A stretch of DNA of 64,000 nucleotides from Leptodactylus fallax (Eukaryota; Chordata; Amphibia; Anura; Leptodactylidae): contig CAMRHE010000054.1 of assembly GCA_947044405.1 (NCBI GenBank), positions 7,889,501-7,953,500 on the forward strand, given 5' to 3'. The stretch's first letter is position 1. Every line of letters begins with the position of its first letter. Below the pieces are notes generated by a model. The model was given only the letters and a program-made list of their open reading frames with translations. It was not told the DNA's origin and did no database searches. Shown in pieces: positions 54,500-64,000 of this stretch. Both the position numbers and the translations under genes were made by a program.

Positions 54500-56640
54500 T
54501 GCAATTTCTCCCAAGCACGGAAATACCCAACATGTGGGTGTAAACTGATGTTTGGGCGAATGGCAGCGCACGGAAGGGAAGGAGCGACACTTGGCATCTG
54601 AAAATCAGATTTTGCTTGAATAGTTTTCAGGTGCCATGTCTCATTTGCAGAGCCCCTAGAGTACCAATACAAAGGAAACCCCCAAAAAGTTACCCCATTT
54701 TGGAAACTACACCCCTCACAGAATTCATTAAGGGGTATAGTGAGCATTTTGACTTCACAGCCGTTTCACAGCTTTTACTAACACTGGGATGTATAAATGA
54801 AAAATTACTAAAATGTCACTTTATCCCCAAAGTTTTCATTTTCACAAGGGGTTAAAGGAGAAAAAGCACCCCACAGTTTGTAAAACAATTGCTCCTGAAC
54901 ACGTCAATACCCCATATGTGGTCGTAATCTGCTGTATAGGAACATGGTGGGGCTCAGAATGGAAAGAGCGCTATTTGGCTTTTGGAGGGCAGATTTTACT
55001 GGAATAGTTTTCAGGTACCATGTCACATTTGCAGAGCCCCCAAAGTACCAATACAGTGGAAACCCCCTAAAAGTGACCCTATTTTGGAAACTACACCCCT
55101 CACAGAACATATCAAGGGGTATAGTGAGCATTTTGACGCTACAGCTGTTTCACAGATTTTATTAACATTGGGACATTAACATGAAAAATTACTTTTTTTC
55201 CAATAAACCGTCAATTTAGCCCCAAATTTTTCATTTTCACAAGAGGACAAAGGAGAAAAAGCTCCCCAAAGTTCGTTCCACAATTTCTCCTGAACACAGA
55301 AATGCATGATATGTGGTTGTAATCTGTTGTTTGGGTACATGGCAGGGTTCAAAATGGAAAGAGCGCTATTTAGCTTTTGGAGGGAAGATTTTGCTGGAAT
55401 AGTTTTCGGGTGCCATGTCACATTTGCAGAGCCCCTAAAGTACCAATACAATGCAAACCCCCAATAAGTGACCCCATTTTGGAAACTACACGCCTCATAG
55501 AATTTATCTAGATGTATAGTGAGCATTTTGACCTCACAGCTGTTTCACAGATTTTATTGACTTTGGGACGTAAAAATGAAAAATTACTTTTTTTCCAATA
55601 AACCGTCCATTTAGCAACATATTTTTAATTTTTGCAAGTGGTTAAAGAAGAAAAAACACCCCACAGTTTGTTACACAATTTCTTCTGAACACAGAAATGC
55701 TCCATATCTGGATGTAATCTGCTGTATGGGAACATGGTGGGGCTCAGAATGGAAAGAGCGCTATTTGGTTTTAGGAGGGCAGATGTAGCTGGAATAGTTT
55801 TCAGGTGCCATGTTGCATTTGCAGAGCCCCTAAAGTACCAATACAATGGAAACCCCTGAAAAGTGACCCCATTTTAGAAACTACACCATTCAAGGAATGT
55901 ATCAAGGGGTATTATCATTTTGAGCCTAAAAATGCTTCCCAAAATGTAATGTACAAAGTGAAAATTAAAGTTTTTAAAGAAATATCCAATTTCAGTGCCT
56001 AATACGTTGCGACCACTTTGTGGCATCAGAGACATGAACTCCTAAAACTATTAAGTGGGCTATCCCGGGGACAAAAAAATTAAATATGTGGGTGTAAACT
56101 GCTGCTTGGGCACACAGCAGGGCTCAGAAGGGAAGGAGCACTGTGTTTTTTTTTAGCTTTTGGAGTATAGATTTAGAGGGACTTTCTGGTCGCCATGTTA
56201 TTTTTGCAGAGCCCTGGAGGTGCCAGTAAATTGGAATTCCCCAAGAAGTGACCACCATTTTGTAGGGGCAATTTTAGGGTCTCTGCAAATGTGACATGGC
56301 GTCCAAAAAACAACAATCTAAATATGCGGTCCAAAAGCACATAGTGCTCCTTCACATCTGCGTCCTGCTGTGTGCCCATATGGTAGTTTATGCCCACATG
56401 TATGACACTGGTGTACCCAGGACAACATACTTAACAATACCATATGTGGGTATTAACTACTGTTTGGGCTCAGCCGGGCACAGAAGGGAATGAGCGCTAT
56501 TTTGGTTTTTGGAGCACAGTTTGCTTTTTGGACACCATGCCACTTTTGCAGAGCCCATGAATTGCCAGTAAAGTGGAATCCGCAGACATGTCACCCCATT
56601 TTGGAAACTATATCCTTCAAGGGATTTATCAAGTGGGGTA
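54500..56640 (+). repeat. Tandem ~390-bp units in the TTAA element
   Basis: Marker word GCAGAGCCC recurs at about 54649, 55031, 55429, 55823, 56208 and 56549, i.e. every 340-400 bp. Each unit has CCATATGTGG, GGCTCAGAATGGAAAGAGCG, GTGCCATGT, GGAAACCCC, CCCATTTTGGAAACTACACC and TTTATCAAGGGGT. Units after 56090 are accompanied by inverted partial units (56270-56410). Two direct units survive in the left copy (7265, 7660). Confidence 0.85.
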
Positions 56641-56652
56641 ATGAGCATTATT

Positions 56653-57227
56653 CGTTTCAATAGTTTTTTATTGAAATTTTTAACAGGAAAACATTACAAG
56701 CCGTAAACACATCAAGGAACAAGGGCACAATTATGGCCTCACATACATCGTAATCACAGTACAATTCAATATACTCAGGCGAGGTACATCCACAAATAAA
56801 ATACATATAGTAATAATGCATAGTAAGAGCAAGTAAGTCTTTCCAAACATATGATAAACCTAACACGATAAGGCCGTATAGAGCGATAATCGAGTTTTGC
56901 CATGAGAAGGAGGAGGTGGGGAACGGGCTAGTGGAGGATAAGGTGAAAAGCGAAGGGCAAAACAACAAAAGAACATAAAACACAAAACATAGTCCAGGCC
57001 TAGAGAACGAATAAAGTCGGATCGCATCCCCCAGCTCACAGAGTAGGTAACCCGCCCTGTAAGCAAAGGGGGAGACCCATCAGCTACCAGGCATCAACTT
57101 CCCAATTACTTAATTAGATAATATATAGGTGTTCCAGGAGTAACACAGCAGAGTGGCCCCAAGAGGCTACAGAAGTAAAGTAAAGTGCAATACCATAGTG
57201 TCAGGGAAGGCCCCGACGTACAGGCCA
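56653..57227 (-). other. 3' UTR of the LINE
   Basis: On the minus strand it ends with AATTTCAATAAAAAACTATTG; AATAAA would serve as polyadenylation signal. Nothing coding is recognised; the short open frames here are unsupported. Confidence 0.6.
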
Positions 57228-60200
57228 TCAATGAGTGTACGGTGGGGGGAATGCCTCTGCCCACTCCTCCCAGTGTGTCCTGAATCTATCCAGGCCCCCT
57301 CCATTACATGCACAAATACGCTCATATTGATAGTTCAGTGACACCGCTGAAATCAACTCTGTCAACGTCGGGCATGCGGTAGACTTCCATCTTCTTGCAA
57401 TAAGTAGGCGGGCAGCCCCTAGCACCTGACATACAAGTGTCCTATGTCTACCCGGTATCGTGTGGATGCCCAGCAGGAGAAGTGCCAGTTCAGGTGTATA
57501 CCCCACCACTCCACCACACAGGCTATTAATCAAGGAAAACACAGAAACCCAAAAGGGCTGAATGAGTGGACAGTGCCAGAACACATGGAATAAAGATCCG
57601 TTCTCCCCGCATCCCCTCCAACAGCGAGGTGAACACGATGGGTAGAACTTAGCTAGGCGTAAAGGAGGGTAATACCATCGTAGAAGTAGTTTGCTATATT
57701 GCTCCCAATGTGAGGCACATACTGTGGATCGCTTAGCCCATCTGATCGCTTCCCGCCAGTGGCCGGCCTCAAATCTACTGCCTATGTCATCTTCCCAAAG
57801 GCTGATGTGTTTAGTCTTGTGGAAGGTGCAATCCATATTTAAAGTTCGATACAGGGTTTTAATATTATAAGGCGCTGGGGAAGCCTGTGGGTGTAAGAGG
57901 TCGGCGGCCGGCTGCGGTAAGCTCAGCTGAGCCGAGGTAGTGTCAGACAGGTAGGAAGTCAATCTAGTATAGGTATATGCCTCCTTTGCGGGTAGATCAT
58001 ATGTCTCCTTCAACACGGAGAAGGGTGCTATGGTACCTCCCCTATACAGGTCAGAGACATACTTTACCCCACATCTGCGCCACACGTCTAGGGATAAATG
58101 CGGTATCTCGTGAGGGAGTGTCGTAATGGGCAGATTTAGTGTTACCTTAGGAGCATCCCCATCCTGCATAGTACACAATGCATGCCATGCCCCAATCGTA
58201 GCCTGTACAGCCGGTGGAGCAGATATGGAAGATCCGCTCCTGGGTCCCGACGCTAGCAGGTAACCCTCCCAATCGGTAGTCTGAACCATTTGGGCCTCCA
58301 TAGCTGGCCACAGTTTGTCATGGTTCGTTGTAAACCAAAATTGGAGTTGACCCAAAACTATGGCTAAGTAATAATGGTACAAGTTTGGTACACCCATACC
58401 CTCATTGTCTCTTGCTTTAAACAATGTATATAGTGCTACTCTGGGTTTACCACCGTTCCATATAAAGGACATCATTTGTTTTTGGAAATTTAGGAAGGTG
58501 GACTTGGGTATCGGGATCACTAATGTTCTTAAATAGTAAAGTATCTTGGGAAGGATCAACATTTTGTATAACATTATTCTTTCCATCCAACTATGCTCAA
58601 ATTTAGTTAACCCATCAAGCTCCTTCTGAAGGGTAGCCAGCAGGCCTAGAAAGTTGGCCTTAACTAAATCTTTTGGGTTTGGGCTGAGCCGTATTCCCAG
58701 ATAGGGTATAGAGTGCGAGCACCATTGATAGGGCGATGTGTTTTTGATGTGGTGTATATTGTTTTGAGACAGACCAATTCCTAAAATCTGGGACTTGGAT
58801 TCATTAACTTTATAATATGATAACTCTCCAAAATCTTTCAGAATTTGAGATACAGTACAGAGCATGTTATTAGAGTAGGAAAGGGACAGAATCACATCAT
58901 CCGCAAATAAATTAATTCTGTGGTCTGTCCGATCCAACCTGATACCAGTCAGACCCGGATGCGTCCTGATCGTTTCAGCCAAAGGCTCCATCACTAATGA
59001 GAATATCAAAGGGGACAATGGGCACCCCTGTCTCGTGCCATTGGTAATGGCGAAGGGGCGAGACAGGTCTCCATTCGCCAGCACTCATGCGGAAGGGTTA
59101 GAGTAGAGTGCAGAGATTGCAGTAGCTATGGGGCCAGAAAAACCAAATTTATGGAGAACCTCAAAAAGATACCCCCAATGTACCCTATCGAACGCCTTCT
59201 CCGCATCCAGGGACAGGAGCAGAGAAGGCGCCCGCCGAGCCCGGGCCGCCGCAACCAGCGCGACCACACGTCTCGTGCCGTCTGGGGCCTGCCTCCCCTT
59301 AGTGAATCCAACCCGATCTCTGCCTATCAGTGTGAGCATGACATTGAGGAGTCTGTTCGCAAGTACCTTCGCAAACAACTTAACATCCGCATTTAATAAT
59401 GATATGGGCCGGTAGTTAGAGGGTCGGGAGGGGTCTTTGCCTGGTTTGGGTAGAGTCACAATCGTTGCAGATAGCATCTCAAGGGGAAATGTTCCTGTCA
59501 CCATTGCTAAATTAAATACCTCAGTAAGGTGAGCAAGAATAAGTGGCTTGAACAGCTTGTAGTATTCCCCAGAGAACCCATCTGGACCTGGAGATTTATT
59601 AAGTTTTAAGCCATCTATCACCCTAGCCACTTCCTGAGTGGAAATAGAAACATTTAAAGACTGCAGCTGTGCAGGGGTAACAGAGGGAAGGTTCAAAGAG
59701 CATAGGAATTGGTTAATATCTGTCTTTGAAGGCTGCTTGGTATCCGAGTCATCTCTCAAGTTATACAAGTCCTGATAATATTTACTGAATTCATCAGCAA
59801 TTTGTTGAGGGTGGAAGATTTTTGCTGTGGTCGATTTAGACACAAGAAATGGAATTTTAGATTTAATCCTTGCTGCCTTGACTCTCTGTGCCATTAGCTT
59901 GCTGGATTTATTGTACGACCGGTAATAAGAGGCTTTCACGCATTTAGAGTGTTTTTCAAGGTCCACCAGTAGGTGGGCGCTCAAGTCATCCCTAGCCTTC
60001 CGCAAAGTATTCAATAGGGCAGGATTAGGGTCAATTTTATGCTTCTGCTCTAGAGTTGGAATAGAAGTAAGTAGCTCCTTCATCGTTTGCAATCGGTTGC
60101 GCTTAAAGTGCGAGGCATGCTGAATCATTAGACCCCTAACAAATGCCTTATGTGAATTCCAGAGGCAAAACTTATCCTCTACCGAGGGGGAGTTAATGTT

Positions 60201-61013
60201 AAAGAATTCGGCAATGTCAGTGTTCAATTTTTCGGTTACCGATTTCAGAGACATAACATATGTATTGTTTCGCCATGACATGGGGGGAGCCATTGTGCCA
60301 ACTAAATGGATGCTAAGTATGATAGGTGCGTGGTCCGACCACGTGATATTTCCTATTTCACAACTTTGGACTCTAAGAAGCAAATCACTCTGGACTAGGA
60401 ACATGTCTATTGTGGAGTAGGATTGGTGCCCAGCAGAGTAGTACGTATAATCCTTCTCAGAGGAATGGAAGCACCGCCAAACATCATGAAGTTCCGTCTG
60501 CCGGAGCCAAGGTCCTAATTGTTGAGGTGGATGCTTGCCGCGATAAGTGGAATCAGCAGCAGCGTCATGTACAATATTGAAATCACCGCATAATAGAACC
60601 TGGCCCTGAGCATGCTTCCTACACTTCTTCATTACCGAATTTAAAAAGGAAATCTGAGATGCATTAGGACAATATACGTTTACAATAGTGATGGGGCAGT
60701 TATCAAGCAAACAGGTGAGAGCTACATAGCGGCCCTTGGGATCTGAACTGACATGTATTAACTGAAATGACACTGTATGCTTTAGCGCTATGAGGACACC
60801 CGCAACCTTCTTGGCGGCATTGGAACAGAAGACATGAGGGAACAATTTGTGAGAAATCTGTGGCGGATGAGAGTCACAGAAATGCGTCTCCTGTATGCAA
60901 ATTACATCTGCTGCAGATCTGAGAGCCTCTTTCCACAACAATGAACGCTTAAAGGGACTATTTAGTCCCCTCACGTTAAGTGACAGTAATTCAACACCCA
61001 TTAGTACTTTCAA
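57228..61013 (-). pseudogene. LINE ORF2 (endonuclease, reverse transcriptase, Cys-rich tail), one stop
   Basis: About 1261 codons in one frame, interrupted once by TGA at 59085-59087; a CGA-to-TGA (CpG) change would explain it. N-terminal 230 residues: apurinic-type endonuclease with LLSLNVRGLNSP, ICIQETHF, LCGDFNIVHD and TWSDHAPIILS, covering the catalytic Asn, Glu, Asp and His regions. RT: LPKPGKDPSRPSNYRPISLL, DRVGFTKGRQ, LLSLDAEKAFDRVHWGYLF, then after the stop TRQGCPLSPLIFSLVMEPL and NLFADDVILSLS, with both palm Asps intact. C-terminus: CX3CX7HX4C, the L1-type knuckle. The protein would nick DNA and copy the element RNA there. Confidence 0.92.
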
Positions 61014-61267
61014 GAATTAGCAATACAGACTGGTAGCAGAAAGGGTCGGGTAGGAGAATAACGCTAAAATGACATCTCTTAGGCCTAGAGGAGAACAATT
61101 CGTTAACGACATTATTCAACACATAACTAGGTAACAGTAAAGGAAGAGAAAATAGTGTTACACAACCGAGCAGTGAAATACTGTGCAAACTTGGGGGGAA
61201 GTTTGCCATAGAATAGGAGGTATAAAACACGTCACAGGTGACTCACAGTACGTCCATATTGAGCTAT

Positions 61268-62131
61268 TCACTCGACGGAGGTGGTAGCTTTCCATGTAGG
61301 GTCCAACTTATGGGACTCGGCCCTTGATGGTTTCTGGACATGAGGCGCAGGTGGCGGCAGGTTCCACTGGTGTAGCAGGTTTCTCCCGGTGTCAAAGAAG
61401 TTAAATGTAAAAGTCACTCCATTCCTGATAACGATGACTTTAGTTGGGAATCCCCACTTGTAGGGAATGCTGTGTTGCCAGAGGACCGCTGTAACAGGAG
61501 CAAGATCTCTTCTGGCAGCAATGGTAGCCTGAGACAGGTCTGCATAAAGTTGGATGTCTTTAAACGGCTCAGGCAAAGATGGTCTTTTCCTTGACTCAAG
61601 CATGAGACGATCTTTGACATGGTAGAAATGTATGCGGGCGAGGGTGTCTCTGGGAATATGATCAGGCATCCCCTTTGGCTTCGGCAAGCGGTGGGCCCTA
61701 TCTATTATAAGATCCTCTTCAGAGCATTGTGGCAGGATTGCTTTCATTAATTGTTGCAAATAAGAAGTCAGGTCCCTGGCAGCGACTGACTCTGGTATGC
61801 CACGAAACTTGACATTGTTCCACCTATTCCTATCTTCCATGTCGGCCAGTTTAAGTTTGACCGCCGCTAATTCTTCCTCAAGATCATTATGAGCATCCAC
61901 TATAGTGTTGTGTGCCGCAGCAAATTCACTCATTTTATTCTCAACGTGGTCTATCCTGTTGCCAAGAGAATCAACCGTGGCGGATACGGACGTAATCGCC
62001 TTAGTGATATCCTTCTGAATAGATCTGTGCAATGCTAGCATTATATCCTTCAGGAAAGATTCAGAAGCCAATTGGGTACCTGCAGGGATAGCCTGGAGCA
62101 CATCCGAATCACCTAATTGGGGATCTTCCAC
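61268..62131 (-). CDS. LINE ORF1 RNA-binding protein
   Basis: 287 residues, intact. Residues about 25-100 form a heptad-rich coiled coil (trimerisation in L1 ORF1p), with VSATVDSLGNRIDHVENKMS and EEELAAVKLKLADMEDRNRW. Then an RRM-like core starting with NNVKFRGIPESV (usual RNNLRIRGIPE motif), an IDRAHRL block, and TLARIHFYHVKDRLM. The C-terminal domain follows with DIQLYADLSQATIAARR. It coats element RNA and acts as chaperone in the cytoplasm. It is shorter than mammalian ORF1p (~340) but normal for frog Tx1/L1 relatives. The start Met begins MEDPQLGDSD. The stop lies 254 nt before ORF2, so ORF2 needs separate initiation or reinitiation. Confidence 0.9.
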   Translation of the reverse strand: MEDPQLGDSDVLQAIPAGTQLASESFLKDIMLALHRSIQKDITKAITSVSATVDSLGNRIDHVENKMSEFAAAHNTIVDAHNDLEEELAAVKLKLADMEDRNRWNNVKFRGIPESVAARDLTSYLQQLMKAILPQCSEEDLIIDRAHRLPKPKGMPDHIPRDTLARIHFYHVKDRLMLESRKRPSLPEPFKDIQLYADLSQATIAARRDLAPVTAVLWQHSIPYKWGFPTKVIVIRNGVTFTFNFFDTGRNLLHQWNLPPPAPHVQKPSRAESHKLDPTWKATTSVE

Positions 62132-62709
62132 AGCCGGGCGAGATTAAAAACAGAACATAGTATCCCATCTCATCTTTTGCTTTACAGGGCTGTGTGTGGG
62201 AGTAATACTATCTGCTTGGGAGGATGCTTCTACAGGAGGAACCTCCGAATGGCTGACAGGGGCTGAAGTGGGTGAAGATGGGGGTTGTAGTCCCCTCTTT
62301 GGAGCTTGCTGCTGGCCTTCTAATGCCCTTATCTGGTTGTCCTGGGGCCAGGACTGTCACCAGAGGCCTCCAGATGCGATGGTGTAAGTTGAAGTCGCTG
62401 CTCACCTGGAGTGCCGTTGTGTTCCGCGCTGGAGCGGCCCGCCGCCCGCTGCAGCGGGTACAGGGAGGATTCTCCGGCGCCATCTTGGGCCAAGGCTGGT
62501 GCGGCGAAAAAATCAGTAAGCCGCTTCGGGGGGCCTTTCTTCCCCCATTTTGCCATATCTCCGCAGTCCTGAGCAGCAGAGGACCCTTCTGTGCCCTAAT
62601 ATCCCGGTATCGCCGGCGCCGAGTAGTTGCTTTGAGCCGCTGAAGGAGTGTGAGGCCTCAGAGCTTTACAGATCAGCAGCCATCTTAGTCGGCTCCAAGC
62701 CACGCCCCC
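62132..62709 (-). promoter_or_regulatory. LINE 5' UTR with internal promoter features
   Basis: GC-rich and CpG-containing, unlike the surroundings. Minus-strand AAGATGGC words, the core of a YY1 site, occur at about +23 (62679-62686) and again within CCCAAGATGGCGCCGG at about 62475-62490. YY1 sites near the start position L1 transcription in mammals. Function here is inferred. Confidence 0.6.
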
Positions 62710-64000
62710 GTAATGAGCATTATTAACCCTTAAGTGTTGCATTCTTTTAATTTCCAGAAATGAATGCGCAGCTGATAATGAAAAGTTAAAAAATGAAATT
62801 TTTCTATAGATTCGACATTTGAGTGCCCAATATGTTGTGCCCAGCTTATGTCTGCACAGACACACACTCCAAAAACTGTTGAGTGGGGATCCCGGGCACA
62901 ACAGCTTTTGGAGCGTTCATCTCTGATACAAGCCGGGCACAACATATTACGCACTGAAATAATGTATTCCTGGAAAAATTGTCAAGTTCACCTTTCACCA
63001 TCAGCTGCGTATTCATTTATGGATAATAAATTCTAAAAACACTTGGGGGTTAAAAATGCTCAATGTACCCCTGGATAAATTCCTTCAGGGGTGTAGTTTC
63101 CAAAATGGGGTGACATGTCAGGGGATTCCACTTTACTGGCATTTCAGCTCTGCAAAAGTGTCATGGTGCCCAAAAACCAAACTGTGCTCCAAAAACCAAA
63201 TAGCACTCCTTCCCGTCTGTACCCGGCTGTGCCCAAACAGCAGTTTATACACACATATGACATTAAGTACATTATACTGGGTATACCAGTGTCATACATG
63301 TGGGTATAAACTGCAGTTTGGGAACACAGCAGGGCACAGAAGGGGAGGAGCTCTATGTGGCTTTTGGAGCGCAGATTCAGATGTTTGGGATCTGGATGCC
63401 ATGTCATGTTTGCAGAGCCTCTAAAGTACCAGTAAAGTGGAATCCCCTAGGGAATGACCCCATTTTGAAAAGTGCACTCCTCATAGAATTTATCAAGGGG
63501 TGTAGTGAGCTTTAGTATCCCAGACGTGAATACATAGCGGATGGTGAAGAGTGAATAGGTAAGCTGTGCGGAGTACATAGGGAACACCAAATTCCCTACT
63601 ATTTCCCCAGTAGCTCCTATGATTGGAGGGGTCACTCTGGGGTTAATTTCTGGTTTATTATCCCTTGTAAGGTCTAAATTTGGTTTGTCGCCTGATATAT
63701 GCTTGCACAGCTTATGCATTCCCTTCCTGACACAGCCAAATGTGTTCTAATGATTTGGTGATTTTTGGGGTTTTTGTCTTCACATTGTACAAGCTATATT
63801 TTCTTTATTTCTCTGGTGATGTAGCCATATGAGGGCTTGTTGTTTGCAGTATGAGATGTATTTTGTAATGACATCATTTTTAGGTGCCTACAACTTAAAA
63901 TAAATTTTATTAACTCTTTCTTGGTGGATTAAAAAAAATACCCCATCAATTCTGGAACTGCTTTTTACCTTTTAAATTTTTTGCCATGCAACATAGAGCA

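Larger units (their letters stand above)
56653..62709 (-). mobile_element. Full-length L1/Tx1-type LINE
   Basis: 6057 bp on the minus strand, flanked by an exact 15-bp duplication GTAATGAGCATTATT (56638-56652 and 62710-62724). Order: ~580-bp GC-rich 5' UTR, ORF1, 254-bp spacer, ORF2, ~575-bp 3' UTR with AATAAA close to the end. The 3' terminus is CAATAAAAAACTATTGAAAC with no long A-tail. One nonsense codon in ORF2 is the only obvious coding lesion, so this is a recent insertion. Confidence 0.93.
53981..64000 (+). mobile_element. Large TTAA-bounded element with ~390-bp repeats, right copy (runs off window)
   Basis: Begins TTAACCCCTTAAGGACTCAG, an apparent terminus, and continues through the same block order as 3946-17445, including GCACTGAAATAATGTATTCC-type sequence after the LINE. 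It is not complete at base 64000, where it corresponds to about 16600 of the left copy. One LINE (56653-62709) interrupts it. No transposase frame is seen. Confidence 0.6.

Noticed and set aside
59128..59415. Plus-strand frames of 81-95 codons
   Set aside because: Antisense shadow of the LINE ORF2 reverse transcriptase.

Overview
This window looks like non-genic, repeat-dense DNA from a vertebrate nuclear genome, most probably an anuran amphibian. I base that on the combination of Tx1/L1-type LINEs, a Sushi-like chromodomain gypsy element, a Tc1-type transposon, a tRNA-derived SINE, many hAT and TTAA-flanked MITEs, and the ~390-bp repeats that sit inside TTAA-bounded elements. The species is inferred from these families and not proven. 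I recognise no host protein-coding exon, rRNA or tRNA gene. Every long open frame belongs to a mobile element or is an artefact of tandem repeats.

Layout. 1-3.7 kb: featureless DNA, then a decayed BED-finger hAT element (copy A). 3.9-17.4 kb: a large TTAA-bounded element built from ~390-bp repeats. It is interrupted by a 2.5-kb minisatellite-carrying hAT (4641-7155), a solo LTR (7893-8553) and a complete minus-strand Sushi-like gypsy (9202-15567, duplication GTACT). Two copies of one hAT MITE have landed in that gypsy. 17.6-22.9 kb: a SINE, quiet DNA, and a long-inverted-repeat element split by a 991-bp hAT. 22.9-25.4 kb: a 5'-truncated L1/Tx1-like LINE. 25.6-32.3 kb: GGCCCCAC-end MITEs, hAT copy B in inverted orientation, microsatellites, a perfect 57-bp hairpin and a LINE tail. 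32.4-39.6 kb: a solo Sushi LTR, a complete pol-less gypsy element (33570-38814, duplication GACCC), two hammerhead-like motifs and a decayed Tc1 relative. 39.7-43.2 kb: a nearly intact Tc1 transposon and a three-deep nest (TTAA foldback in hAT in hAT MITE). 43-53.9 kb: quiet DNA, a candidate conserved noncoding block, a decayed L2-type LINE and further MITEs. 54-64 kb: a second copy of the TTAA/390-bp element, interrupted by a complete 6.06-kb L1/Tx1-type LINE with a 15-bp duplication and one in-frame stop in ORF2.

How they relate. Exact target-site duplications (8 bp for hAT, 5 bp for LTR elements, TTAA, TA for Tc1, 12-15 bp for LINEs) fix most boundaries to the base and give a relative order of insertion. 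The pol-less gypsy, the Tc1 and the full-length LINE look youngest. The hAT transposase copies and the L2 LINE look oldest. The least explained items are the pol-less gypsy with a second long repeat-bearing reading frame, the paired hammerhead-like motifs, the hairpin at 31.3 kb, and the hAT family that carries both a ~31-bp minisatellite and a CRE palindrome.
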